NCBI GenBank assembly: GCA_032622095.1
Contig: CP136062.1
Coordinates: 4,524,001 to 4,588,000 of the forward strand
Length of the DNA stretch: 64,000 bases
Direction of reading: 5' to 3'
Source of the DNA: Siphonodentalium dalli
Lineage: Eukaryota; Mollusca; Scaphopoda; Gadilida; Siphonodentaliidae
In this document: positions 35,613-47,507 of the stretch, piece by piece
How the letters are laid out: each line of letters opens with the position of its first letter
Numbering within the stretch: the first letter of the stretch is position 1
Notes under the pieces: model-generated
Databases searched by the model: none
What the model was told of the DNA's origin: nothing
The model's input: the letters and a program-made list of their open reading frames with translations, nothing else
Made by a program: the position numbers and the translations under genes

Positions 35613-36284
35613 AATTGACGTTATTACAGTAGTTGTGTTCAAGTATCTGTCTAGGGTTGCCACGATTAATCATACAGTATAATCAATGAATGCTAATAAA
35701 GCCAATAATCAATTAATCAATAATAATTTTCCGTAGTTAGCTACATGTACATGTTAGATGAGTCAAATACACATAATTAAGGATGTGCGCTATCCGTGAA
35801 TTTAAAAAAAAAATTCAATTTCTAAAAGTGGTTTTAATAAAAAAAAAATTGTCATGTACTTGCGGTGCAAGGGCGGATCTACCATCCGGCGCCCTCAGTG
35901 CATGCCCCCTCTATTTTCGCCATAGCAAGAATTTTTTGGGATGTGTCCAGCCGCCATTTCTCTCCGAGCACCCGAAGTTTCTGCACTTAATATTGCTAAC
36001 ATACATGCATATGTACATGTATACAACAGTAATCTGATTCAAGTACAATTTTTTCAACTTTGGATTGTTGTATATCCATGTAGTGGTGAAACAAACATCC
36101 CGTGACGTGCACTATTTTCGTCATGCAGAAAAAACTAAGTCTGTCGACAGTTTGTTTCTGGGCATCAGAAAATATCTGGCCCTGCGCCAAGTTTTAGACA
36201 CCCGAATTTTTTTTATAAACATAGTTATAGCAATTCTAAATGTGGTGTCAAATGTAAATTCCATCTATATATACAGCACTGCTC
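35613..36284. other. Stretch without recognisable gene
   Basis: AT-rich DNA after the array. Two short overlapping frames on opposite strands (35996-36190, 36065-36346) have no motifs. Confidence 0.45.
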
Positions 36285-36505
36285 ACAGTAAGCGACCTGC
36301 TTTAACGAGGTGTACATGCGTTAGTTCAGCGGCGTACATGCATTAATTCCGCAGTGTAATAACGCGTGATACCGCCGATTCGCGTTTGCACTACCGTGTG
36401 GTACTGAGGTACCACCGGACCGTTCGCGTACCACTGCATTACCAACGGTAACGAATGCTAGTACCGCGGTGAAATGCAGTAAATGCACCACGTAAAACGG
36501 TAGCG
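36285..36505. repeat. GC-rich patch with ACCGCGGT/GGTACC palindromes
   Basis: Contains GTACCGCGGTGAAATGC, GGTACTGAGGTACCACC and TAACGCGTGATACCGCC. A similar patch lies at 37270-37430 (GTACCACGGATCGACCGCC, CACCGCGGTACGTACC). They may be the ends of one element, but I could not align them as TIRs. Confidence 0.45.
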
Positions 36506-37269
36506 CCATCGACAGTCTCCGTGAACTGTATTGCTAATACACAATAGTGTGAGCCAAATACCAAAATGTGCAGCTGATTGTCTTACCGAATGTGTATCAA
36601 AGAAACGAACGAGCATACAAAACAATTTAAATCATCTTGGAATTCAGTATGTTTTTTTTTTCAACAAAACTTTCAATTTAGTTAGTCACTGTCAGTGTTA
36701 TTGTCGTTACTCAGATTATCAGATTGGTACATAAAATTTTATCTTGCGCTAACCTTACTTATTATATAGAGGCATACATGTACGTTTCCCCTTTCCAATG
36801 CCAAACACGCATGCATTTCATCCGAATTGTGATTAGATAAGAATATGTGAAAATAATTTTTACCCTGAACTGCCGAGTACAGCAAATGCTAAATTATATC
36901 GGTATCACTGCAAGTCGCATGGGACTTCACCTTGTTTATACGAAACGTCGCTTTATTTGTTTTTCACTTTTATGTTTTTATTTTGGTACGGGGAAAATAT
37001 ATGTAGTCGGAAAAAAGTTTAGGGTTGCCATGCACATACCAAAATACCCGAAACAAACCTATTTTTTGGTTTTTGGCATGAGATATAGAAGTTATACATC
37101 GCGTATCCAACCGCGTGACGCTATCTTGCATAGACATACATGTAGCCCGAGAGAGAACGAAGGCGGTACCATCCTTACAATAATGTTTTTTTTAACTTCC
37201 CGAGATCATGAATTGGATTCCTGCAGGCCGCCTAGTTTTTTTCATGCATGTTTTCACTTCGCAGTGGAG
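36506..37269. other. Stretch without recognisable gene
   Basis: Holds a 152-codon plus-strand frame (36847-37305) with no family motif, no splice-site pattern and Cys/Phe-rich biased composition. I regard it as chance. Confidence 0.4.
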
Positions 37270-37430
37270 GATGACGCGGTGTATTGTGGTAACGAGCACC
37301 AATAATGCGGTGACCTGTGGTGACCAGAGGTAAGAATACCGCCCAGTACCACGGATCGACCGCCTCCACCGCGGTACAAAATAAACGTGGTATTCTGGTG
37401 GTATCACCGCGGTACGTACCGGCCCATAAC
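37270..37430. repeat. Second ACCGCGGT-rich patch
   Basis: Dense in GGTGACC/GGTACC/CCGCGG palindromes and similar in style to 36285-36505. Confidence 0.45.
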
Positions 37431-38238
37431 CTCATTAAACAGGTCCCTTAATAAGAGCATAGCTGTATGTAGCAATAGAATTGAGACTGCTACACTTTGG
37501 GATAAGCCAATACAACATATATATACATGATTACATGTACCGGTAGTCCGAGCATTTGATAGTACGGAGGATTTAATTGAAATATTTATCCAATTCACCG
37601 GCCCAAACCATATGGTCGAACCGGTGGCCACAAGCCCATTCCATCGCACAAATTGAACTAGCTGTAAGCATGCAACTATGTAGTTATAAGCTGACCAATT
37701 TGTAGTATTTTGAAGACATACCGTAATCTGCAGTGTCGACACCTACATCCCTGCCATATACTGGTATATTGAGGACATATCACTGGTGTGAAACCACAGG
37801 AGCTTTAATCTTCTATCATGCACTGCACGACTCTCCATATAGCATACCGTATGACCATGTTTATAAAGTACTGCCCACTCGTGTGATGTACATGTACCCA
37901 GTCCTGGTGTAATAATGTAACATTGATACCGTACATCCATTGATACGAGTAAATTTAAATGTCACTAGCTCAATATAACCTACATAAACTGAGATATGTG
38001 TTTTATGCGTGCATGTTTATATATGTAACTCAAAATTATTCCTTTTATAATTATTTTAATATCAGTATCAGATTGGTTTTTCAATGGACACCGGACACAG
38101 GAAAACTCGTCGTTTTGAATGTAAAATAAAAATTCCCGGGAGAGTTTGAAGTGAGGTACCGTATATATACACTGTATTTGCAAAAAAGCACTGCATTATC
38201 CATCATTATCTGTGCATTTACCGGTATGAAGCAATACG
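37431..38238. other. Stretch without recognisable gene
   Basis: No gene or repeat relation seen beyond scattered TACATGTA and ACCGGTA palindromes. Confidence 0.4.
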
Positions 38239-38410
38239 ATACGTGTACCGTTATTGTTTGAAATCTACATGTATAGCGGTACACTGGATTCATGATGAGT
38301 CTTTACAGGCCTATAACATGTACATGTGTGACACAATACGATATATGTATTGTTTGAAGTGTACATGTATAGCGGTACACTGGATTCACAATGAGTCTTC
38401 ACAGGCCTAC
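38239..38410 (+). repeat. Tandem duplication, two units of about 90 bp
   Basis: Two copies share ACATGTATAGCGGTACACTGGATTC and GAGTCTT(T/C)ACAGGCCTA, diverged by roughly one tenth by eye. Confidence 0.85.
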
Positions 38411-38675
38411 TGTAGTACTATTTAGTAGTAGATCTGTTAATATTGATCAATCTGATGAATATCCTAATATGTAATTAGCCTTTTGGTACATTAGTTATTT
38501 TTAATTCTATTTAGTATACTGTACATGTACATGTAAATAGTAATGGGACAATTCCATGTGACTGACATAACATTCAAAGAAGCTACAAATCTTCATGTAA
38601 CTATAAATCTTACTGCTACATGTACATGTACCGGTAACCAAATGTATGAAAATTTGAATAACAAATCACACATAT
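38411..38675. other. Spacer
   Basis: AT-rich DNA with TACATGTACATGTACCGG motifs and no gene. Confidence 0.4.
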
Positions 38676-39112
38676 ACTCAATCCGATCAGAGGGCCCTAT
38701 ATTATACTATTTATTTGGCTTTGGGGGTAAAAATAATTAATTTGAGCTGAGGAACCTACCAATCAACGCTCAGGGTGATCATATATCGATATTTGATGTT
38801 TCGTTATTTCTATTCTTTCTGGCCCAGAACACAGTCAAAACTGCATTATTATTACCACTTGATTTTAGAGTTATCCATCCTTATCTGTTTCAATAGTGTT
38901 TTGGTGTACACATCTCGAGCAGATTACGACGTTAAGGGCAATTATTAGTACTCATCTCGAGAAAATAACAAATTTCAAAAATCAATATCTAATAACTCTG
39001 AGCTTTGTTTAATGGGTTCCTTGAATCGAATCAAATATTTTTTACCCCCCAAAGCCCAAGAAATAGTAATATAGGACCCTCTGATCGGATTGAGTACTAG
39101 TACCTTTAAGCA
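38676..39112. mobile_element. GGTACTCAA long-TIR element, copy 2
   Basis: The left end ACTCAATCCGATCAGAGGG mirrors the right end CCCTCTGATCGGATTGAGT, followed by ACCTTTAA. Inner arms around AATCAATATCTAATAACTC and GAGGAACC are also inverted relative to each other. Internal blocks match 45573-46033. Non-coding. Confidence 0.78.
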
Positions 39113-39160
39113 TAAACCAAGTTTGATCTTTTATTCAATCTTAATGTAAATACATGTATG

Positions 39161-40034
39161 TACCTCGCTGGACAAAACAAGTTTCCATTGGCACCGCGGT
39201 GTATGTGCAGTTCGGCTGCGGTGTCCAGGGAAGGATCCAGGGCTCTTTTGATACCTGTTACAGGTTTGGGCGCCCAAACTCTGGTGTCCTAAATGCCCCC
39301 AAATTGCAAGTGCATAGTTTTATTAAAGCTGAATTTTCTATATTTTGAAGGAAAATATTATATTATAATTCAACAACATGCAATGCAAATCATCAATATA
39401 CAGTTGATATAGAGTCTTTATTTGCTTAATCAAGTGTCCAGTGAGAAATATTTTAACCCTTTCATGACTGGGGCTTCATGAAATTTTGCAAAATTCCTGT
39501 GCCAATGCATTCTCTTATAGAAATGAGAGCCTCCCATCTAAGGAGCCTCGCATATATAAGATAATACATTGGCCTTTATCGTGACCTTGTACATGTAAGC
39601 CAGTGCATTTTCTTATGCAGGCTCTTCGGCATATCATGGTCCCAAAACAGGTGTCCCCAAAAAATTCCTGGATCCATCCCTGGCGGTGTCAGAGTTTGTA
39701 ACTGCAGTTGAGCACCGCGGCCTAACAGCAAGTACACTGCGGCCTAACAGCAAGTACACTGCGGCCAAACAGCAAGTTCACTGTGGCGAAAGGCAACTAC
39801 TAGTACCCTCGCGGTCATGGCATGTACACCGTGGTTAGATTTCTGGTTTGTATTGTCTTTTTTCAGTTTGATGAAAGTACACCGTAGAAACTACATGTAC
39901 ACCATGCCGAATGACAATTACACCACGGCCCAACTGTAGTTAGCTTGTGGAGCTGCGGTGTAGTAGCATTTCGGCCGCGGTGGCAATGCTAACTGCACCG
40001 CAGTTAAGTGGACACTTGTTTTGTCCAGCAGGGT
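39161..40034. mobile_element. CCGCGG-rich MITE, copy 4, split by a hAT MITE
   Basis: Starts at TACCTCGCTGGACAAAACAAG, is interrupted at 39225, resumes at 39691 (AGAGTTTGTAACTGCAG) and ends TTGTCCAGCAGGGTA. TA flanks both ends. The interrupting element duplicates the 8-bp GCGGTGTC of this MITE. Confidence 0.85.
39226..39682 (-). mobile_element. hAT-type MITE, copy 2, perfect 8-bp TSD
   Basis: Starts CAGGGAAGGATCCAGGG, ends CCTGGATCCATCCCTG, and is inverted relative to 34392-34883. The flanking 8-bp repeat GCGGTGTC (39218-39225 and 39683-39690) is perfect. Because the host is itself a known MITE, the empty site can be read from the other CCGCGG copies. Confidence 0.9.
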
Positions 40035-40974
40035 ATTTCCACTGTGTTGTTCAAGTAATACTAGTACTTTCACCACAACATGATTGTAGTTCAGTATTTC
40101 TGCAACTGGATAAAAAATAAAAAATTCCCTACCCACCCGGGGGGAGGGGGGGGGGGGGGGGGGGGTCCAAAAAAAATTCCAGGCATGTATGGTCATTTTT
40201 ATTTTTTCCAGACGGGCTATTTTGGACACCCACCCTTTTTTTCCATTTCAGGAATTTTTTTCCGGTGAGTTTTGGACATCCACCCTGTAAATAGTTTATT
40301 GCATGAAATTTTAATAGAACAGTGCATAATGCAGATAACGATACTACTAGTATTTGAATTTATCATGTAAGAGTGTCTTTAATCAAGAAATGTGTCAACA
40401 TAATCACATTTCTAGTGATAGGCAGATTGCCAAAGTTTTTATTAACATTCATTTTCATAATTTCATAGTACTAGTACAGTGTATATAGTCACATGATCTA
40501 GTCACATAATCACATTTGAGTATTCTACAGACTACATGGAACAACACATTTCAGAATATTTGATATTTTGATATTTGCTATGTCAGGGTTTCCGCTAGGG
40601 GGTAGGGGAATGGGGCCGGTAGCCATCAAGGGCAAAAATCCAGGTAAAAGTAGCCTGTTTTACTTTTAGCACTGGTTGAACTACTTTCGTTATATCGGCC
40701 AATAGAATCATGTGAGAGTAGAAATGGCAGACTGTTTTGTTACATTTGTGCCCGAGTGCCAAGCTATCAACCCTTATACATGTACCTGTAACTTTAAAAC
40801 TAGTAAATTTATTAGATATAAATTAATTTACGAAGTAGATGTACAGAACACCAGTAATTTGGATCCCGAGTTAAACATGCCCATTAATGTTAAAAGACTC
40901 AATGGAAGAATCAGCAGATATTTTGGATGGATAACATAATCGGAATATATTAAGGCTGATTACATATCTGGCTG
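40035..40974. other. Non-coding DNA with G-run
   Basis: A nearly uninterrupted G-tract lies at about 40139-40166. The rest is AT-rich with no supported gene; the 75-codon frame at 40712-40939 shows no motif. Confidence 0.45.
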
Positions 40975-41007
40975 ACGAGTATTCTTTGTGGGCAGTGGTA
41001 AGATGCC

Positions 41008-41055
41008 TTGATGCCCGGTGCGGCTACTCCCACATTTCTCTCTCGCTCTATTACA
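41008..41055 (+). mobile_element. 5S-SINE tail fragment
   Basis: Only the 3' end is present (GCCCGGTGCGGCTACTCCC then TTTCTCTCTCGCTCTATTAC), matching the tails of 32082-32284 and 63102-63307. Confidence 0.5.
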
Positions 41056-42489
41056 AAGTTAATAGTATATTTTGCGGTATAAAACATGACAGGTATGATT
41101 AAAATACTGCTCTTTTGCATAGCATAACCGGGTAACGTAACTACTAGTAACCAGCCTCAAAGGCATAGCTTCTAACGATGTCAGTTCCGATCACTTCATG
41201 TTTCAATTTAACAACGCGTTTAGAGTGTGTACACTCACAAGATATAAAATAAATTCGCCTTTTAAAATTCCTTAGTACTACATGTACATGTATTCCAACA
41301 AAATTCAGAAGTTTTAAACATCTGTATACTTTATAGACATGCAGTATGTCCTGGGGTATTGCAGGAGGGGAAAACTTGGTGAGGGGAACTGGGCCGTCAA
41401 GGGAACCCCCTGCCGGTATAGCGGAAAACCCTGGCTATGTGATATATCGCTTGAACCAAATAAAATTGTTTTCATTTGCACCCCCCCCTATATATTCATA
41501 AAGCATTGTTCTACCCGTATATTCCAATCCCGGTATGAGAACATTCAGATATTTTAACCTGAAAAATTGCATAAAACCTAACATCTACATGTAGTGGTCT
41601 AACTCCAGACAAATGCACACGGCTACATGATGGTATGTCAGCACTTGAAGGCTAACTGAATGTTTGCAAAGGGGAGGGGGCCTTGTGAGTATGCCCAGTA
41701 CCAACTTTATGAGTAAATACCGTACATGTACATGCACAAGCCCGCCCCCCCAGGCTTACTGATTGGTGTACATGTATACAGTATGTAAAAGTACCCGTAC
41801 CAAGGATTAGGGGTATATAGTGATACATGTACCTCAGTCTGCCTTTCCTTTCGGTGGGTCATTCTGTCTGTCCATAACTATCATTTCACAACACAGCTCA
41901 AAAATGGGAATTCCAATTTGGGTGTCCTTCGGCATGCTGGTGCATGTAGATCAGGATTGTGGATGTCCACATAATGGAGGTTTTGTTCAGACTTTTTCCC
42001 AGAGTTATGGCCCTTTACTGGACTTGTGTAGCGTCCATAACAAACATACTGTATATCAGTGTAACTGGATTTGCAATTTGTGATGCGTTTTTCAATTTCT
42101 GCAAAGCAATTTACAATGAAAAAACATGTATTGGTAGAGAATGCTACCGGTATATAAAATCTACTCTGACCTCTGGCTGTGGATGTCTTTATTATTGGAT
42201 TTTGTTGTCTTATGTCGTAGTGTTGGGGGAAAATGTTTTGTCCATTAATAATACCCCCTGCAACGCGGTTGTGGAGAAGGGGGTTTATACTCCAATCAGC
42301 TTGTCTGTGGACATAAATTTGTCTGGAGTTTTTCTCAGCTGTTTTCTGATCATTTTCCATGGAAGTTGGCACAGACATCCACAACATGGGGATCTGCGAT
42401 TATGACATCTGTCAGACTTTTTTTGGTGGAGTTACATCCCCATTTTTCGACTTAGAAAATCTTTGCAAAATGTATAATTTTGTCCTACA
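41056..42489. repeat. Degenerate dispersed units (GAGTTATGGCCCTT type)
   Basis: From about 41800 the sequence has the style of a repeat family with CAGAGTTATGGCCCTTT (near 42000), GGATGTCCACA and CATGGAAGTTGGCACAGACATC. Two long frames on opposite strands (41881-42387 minus and 41959-42405 plus) overlap almost completely and have no domains. Confidence 0.45.
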
Positions 42490-42660
42490 TTTTTAGCTCA
42501 ACTTTACTTTGTAAAGTTTGAGCTATTGCCATGGCTTGGTATCCGTCGTCCGTGTGTGTGAGGGTGTGTGACTCGTCAACAATTTCCTTTAGCACGGGCT
42601 ACAGGTTGTACCTTTGGTCAGATCATTATGAAATTTGTCATGGTGTTGACAGTATGATAA
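42490..42660 (+). repeat. CATCTTGGATTT-family opening module
   Basis: TTAGCTCAACTTTACTTTG, then TAAAGTTTGAGCTATTGCC, GGCTACAGGTTGTACC and GATCATTATGAAATTTG, matching the opening of the array at 6063. Confidence 0.7.
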
Positions 42661-44872
42661 AGATAGTGACCACTCGTCGTCTGTCTGTGTGTCCATGGAC
42701 ATTTATGCATGGTGCTATAACTCAAACATTTTCTATCTGATCGGAATTTTACATATGAATGTCTGAGCCCAAAAGACAGATCTATTTTTAACTGAGTTAT
42801 GGCCCTTTTTCTAAAAAATATTCACTCTATATTAAAAAACAAAACAAATTTTTTTAGATTGAATTCCTTGCTCAATTTATCCAAAAAAACCACAATATCA
42901 ATAAATGAATAAAAAAAACAACTTTTTTGTTTAAATAATTTAAAAAAAAAAAAAATTCCAAAATTAACAAAATATGAAAAACTAACACCATTACAACTCT
43001 GCCAAGGGTACCCGAGTCAGCACATCAATTTTTTTTTTAATCGGTAGAAAATACCCGTACATGTATTGTGTTGTGTACTGGTAAATTTGTTTTGAGCGAC
43101 ATTAAACCCAATTCACCAATTCCTTTGGACTACTGTAGCTATTAATACAATACGGCTATATGATTTTCAGATGTCTCTTATGCTAATGTGCAGATAAAGA
43201 AAGTTATTGTATCTAATTTAAAAAAACAGTTTCAACAATTCAGATCACATGCTGTTAAAAGTAGACTAGATCATCACTCTACAGATGGTCTGATGTTATT
43301 ATACAAAAAATGTAAATGTTATTGGTTTAATAGTGATACCAGTCTTCAGCATAAACGATGCCTGTGATTTGTTGACCGCTGTGGTGTATAAATAATTCAT
43401 ACCAATGGGTCAGCAGTATGGTATCTTATCTTGATGGCTGGTGTTTGTAGAATGTGATACATTGTCATTGTAAACTTAAATTGCAATCTCTTGACCAAGC
43501 AGACCAAGTAATTATTCCATGGTCACCTTTTCACATTTAACCCAAGGCTGTGGTGGTGCAGCACATTACAGATCCTGTTCCAGTGCATTATCTTACATAC
43601 GGTACATGTAAATGCGAGTGACCCATAAATTCCAATAAGTTGAGTTATGTACATGTATGGTCTATAATAATACGTAACAGTATGCTCTATAATTCAACAT
43701 CAAAACTCTCCTTTATGTTTCCAATCATAGTAATTTACTATCGCGAAGGAATGGGTTAACATCTGCCGATCATGATCGGCCTCTCATTTGCTCAATAGGT
43801 TTTATGATTGGTGTTAGGGTTTTGTACCTGCAATGGGAATCTGTTATTTTATTATTTTAACTAAATGTTTACTGACATGTGAACCATCTTAGTGTTTTAA
43901 AAAAGGGGGTATCCTTAGTCCCATTGGGACAGTCACACCTCTAATGTTTACCAGAGTTACGGCCCTTGTTTGAGTTAGAAATTTGTGTCTGAAAGAATAT
44001 TTAAGCTTGTAACTCGGGGTGTTAATTATAGGGTGTTCTTGTACGTTTAGCATAGGTTGGTGGAAAGGATCCCCAAATACCAGTTTCATATTTGCCAGTT
44101 ACAACCCTTCCTTGACTTGGAAATTTGTGATTGAGGATTCAGATGGTTCGGAGGTACAGTGTATATGTGGAGACCTTCGTTTGACCCCGTCCTTCACAGG
44201 GCAAGTTTTGTCTGCACTCTTTTCGGAGTTATAGCCCTTTGCCAGAGTTATGACCTTGTATTAGACTGAGAGATGTTCCCCATTACTTTATTTTCGCTCT
44301 AAATAGTAAATACACCCAACCTTGAGTGTTCCCTGTCTTATATTCCACTATAGTACAAGAAATCTCAATCATGCCGCGATTATACTGAACAAATGACAGA
44401 AATATTTTGATCCGACAAGAGTACATGTAAAATCATGTTTACATTATTCATGATTTTCATTAACTCATTTTCAACACTTTGATTCTTGTAAAAGCTCCTG
44501 ACTTGCTGTAGAAATTCTAAAGCATTTGCCTAAAGTGATATCTTAACAGTTGTATGTATTTCAATTACTGCTACTGCAAATGAGAATTATGAATATTGAA
44601 TTGCAATTTCTTTTCATTCCTGGTCGTAGTTTACCTTTTATTGTGAAAATATGACAGAATATATAACAACAATAGTCACTATAGTCTACACACTGCAAGG
44701 TGAGTGAAATTATGAATTATTGACAAAATTGAAAATCATGTATTTCTATCAACTGGCAATGAGTTTGTGCTATAAATTAGTACACAAGAACTTGAACATG
44801 AAATTGTGTGGGACTGGTTGAATTGACCTGCGATATGATGGATCACATCCACCCTCAAGCTACTTTTGCCAT
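42661..44872. other. Non-coding DNA with further decayed repeat units
   Basis: GAGTTATGGCCC-type motifs recur near 42787, 43951 and 44226. No gene is supported. Poly-A/T tracts lie at 42835-42960. Confidence 0.45.
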
Positions 44873-45143
44873 TTAACCCTTTCATACTGGTGCAGCATTA
44901 AATATAATGTGCCTGTGCACACTCGTATACATGCAGATGTATACATGTACAAATATATGCATGTCTCTCATGGTGAGCCTCGCATATAAAAGTGCACTGG
45001 TTTACAATGTTAAGGCAAATGTTGTTTGGCCAATGTCTTTTCTTATATATGCGAGGCTCCCAATGGGAGACTCCCATATATAAGTGTGCATTGGACCAAG
45101 TTTTTCGCAAAAATTCATTGAGCTCCAGTCATGATAAGGTTAA
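44873..45143. mobile_element. piggyBac-like MITE with TTAA ends
   Basis: Left TTAACCCTTTCATACTGG and right CCAGTCATGATAAGGTTAA are inverted, with TTAA at 44873-44876 and 45140-45143, as expected for piggyBac-type insertion. It contains two imperfect hairpins built on GCGAGGCTCC / GGGAGACTCCC-like arms (about 44940-45000 and 45029-45097). Parts of the same internal sequence are found inside both hAT-type MITEs. Confidence 0.7.
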
Positions 45144-45572
45144 TGGCATTTTTCTGATGTGCAGGGGTAGATATGCTTGAGACCCCGTCACAGTTTAATT
45201 CACACCAGTTTCTCAGCTTCTGTTATTTTACGGAGTTCGAACTCATAGTCCTGATAGATGTACATGTACCGGTAGATGGTGATTTATGAGCTGAGTTTAG
45301 AACCACATAATTGGTGGGAGGGGTTCTGGTTTTGCCCCACCTAACTTTGGTATTCAGTGGAAAATCTGTTGTATAACTAGACCAACAAATGGCCACATTT
45401 AAAATATTTCTAACTTTATGAAATTGAGGTAGCAGTTGTAAAATGATTCAATCATGTGAGATTGAAGCCACAGGAATATCCATGTTGGTCGGTTGATAAT
45501 GGTTTATCGTCATTTCAGCCGCTATGCCATGTCACAACAGCAGTTTTACTGGTTGAATGACCACATAAATAG
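45144..45572. other. Spacer
   Basis: AT-rich DNA, no gene seen. Confidence 0.4.
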
Positions 45573-46033
45573 TTAAAGGTACTCAACCCGTAAAGAGGGT
45601 CCCCATCTCAACAGATTCCAACAACAACAATCCGATCAGAGGGTCCTATATTACTATTGCTCTGGCAAATATTTGAGTCGAGGAACCCATCAAACAAAGC
45701 TCAGAGTTATTAGATATTGATTTTTGAAATTTGTTATTATTCTCGAGATGAGTACTTATAACTGCCGTAATCTGCTCTGGATGTGTACTCAAAATCTATT
45801 CAAACAGACAAGGATGGATAACTCTAAAATCAAGTGGTAATTTTAACGCAATTTTTACTGAGTTCTGGGCCAGATAGTATTCCCGATAATGAAAAATAAT
45901 AGATTTCTAAAATCGATATCTAACAAATCTGAGCTTTGATGGGTGACTTCCTCGACTCGAATCAAATATTTTTGACCCCCGAAGCCATTGAAATAGTAAT
46001 TGAGAGGAGTTTTATCGGGTTGAGTACCTTTAA
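45573..46033. mobile_element. GGTACTCAA long-TIR element, copy 3 (best preserved)
   Basis: Ends TTAAAGGTACTCAA and TTGAGTACCTTTAA are perfect inverses. Inner arms of roughly 130 bp are also inverted (AATATTTGAGTCGAGGAA against GACTCGAATCAAATATT). Terminal TTAA is compatible with a TTAA target, but it is also part of the inverted ends, so the true boundary is ambiguous. Non-coding. Confidence 0.78.
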
Positions 46034-46102
46034 TCGCCCAACCCCACCAAACGGGCACCCATGTTGTTCAGCTTTGGTTCGTTAATTAAGCTAGCTTATG
46101 TT

Positions 46103-46728
46103 CATATTATCGGGGGTATAATAGCCATATATCTAGGTGTATACCTAACCAAAAAAAATTCCTCCCCCACCCCACCCCGATGGATACGACTAAAGAGTTA
46201 TTTGGTCTTGCACAAATAATTGTGTAACGCCTGACCTGTTTACCACTATTTACATGTACACTGGCCAGTGTTCTCTGTCAGACACAACACACTCGATATA
46301 TTAAGGCTATAATGGGGTCTAGGACGATTTGTGACATATAGTGTACCTACACAATGCTTTATTATTGTTGTTAGATACTGAAAACACCAGGAAACCCCTG
46401 GAAATACATGTACAGTTTATTTTTCGTTTTGCTGATCTGTGTTTACCAATTAAGCATGTTATTGGTTGAGTCTTAATGGTACACAGCAAGAGTTTGCACC
46501 AAAAAAGGATAGTGGAATGGGATTGAAAGGCAGTTAACACAGTTATTGAAGAACGGCTAAAAAAAAACTCTGAAATTTTGATAAAAACATGAGAAAGGGG
46601 GGGTGGGTCCCCAAAGTTTTGGAGGAAAACAATATATTTTTTGCACAAATGGGGTGGTGGGTCCCTCGGGGTCGGAAAAAAACTTTTTGGACTCTTTATG
46701 TGCAATTTTTTTCCAGATTCCACCCTGC
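46103..46728 (-). repeat. Module A, inverted copy
   Basis: Reverse complement of 20438-21053, near-identical. Homology begins at TCGGGGGTATAATAGCC and joins the satellite at CCACCCTGCTGAGAACAAG. Confidence 0.87.
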
Positions 46729-47507
46729 TGAGAACAAGTTTCTTGAGTCAGGGTTTGGGGTGGGGGGAAGATGTCCAGGTCAGGATATCTCCCCCCACCC
46801 AGCACCTACATGACAAAAAAAATAATCTTATGGTTTTATAGCTTGTTTTGCTTTATATACTCACGAAACAGCGAGAAATTAACTTCTTCTGAGAACAAGT
46901 TTTTTGACTCAGGGTTTGGGGTGGGGGGGGGGGGGGGTAAATGTCCAGGTCAGGATATCTCCCCCCTCACCCAGCATGACAAAAAAATAATCTTATGGTT
47001 TTATCGCTTGTTTTGCTTTATATAGTCATGAAACAGCGAGAAATTAACTTCTTCTGAGAACAAGTTTTTTGAGTCAGAGTTTGGGGTGGGGGAGGGGAAG
47101 ATTACCAGGTCAGGATATCTCCCCCCCACCCAGCACCTACATGACAAAAATAATATGGTTTTATCACTTGTTTTGCTTTATATAGTCATGAAACAGCGAG
47201 AAATTAACTTCTTCTGAGAACAAGTTTTTTGGGTCAGGGTTTGGGGTGGGGGGAAGATGTCCAGGTCAGGATATCTCCCCCCCACCCCACCCAGCACCTA
47301 CATGACAAAACAAAATCTTATGGTTTTATCGCTTGTTTTGCTTTATATAGTCATGAAACAGCGAGAAATTAACTTCTTCTGAGCACAAGTTTTTTGAGTC
47401 AGGGTTTGGGGTGGGGGGAAGATGTCCAGGTCAGGATCTACATGACAAAAAAATAATCTTATGGTTTTATCGCTTGTTTTGCTTTATATAGTCATGAAAC
47501 AGCTAGT
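46729..47507 (-). repeat. Satellite block, minus orientation
   Basis: About five monomers, colinear in reverse complement with 19493-20437, including private variants (CTTTATATACTCACG, TGGGTCAGGG, GAGCACAAG). One monomer (about 19805-19965) is missing. It fuses to module E at GTCATGAAACAGC, a sequence shared by both. Confidence 0.88.

Noticed and set aside
36847-37305. 152-codon plus-strand ORF
   Set aside because: No motif, no splice signals and biased composition; its length is within chance for a 64-kb window.
41881-42405. Two overlapping ORFs of 168 and 148 codons on opposite strands
   Set aside because: They cover the same bases, show no domain, and lie in a dispersed-repeat style region.
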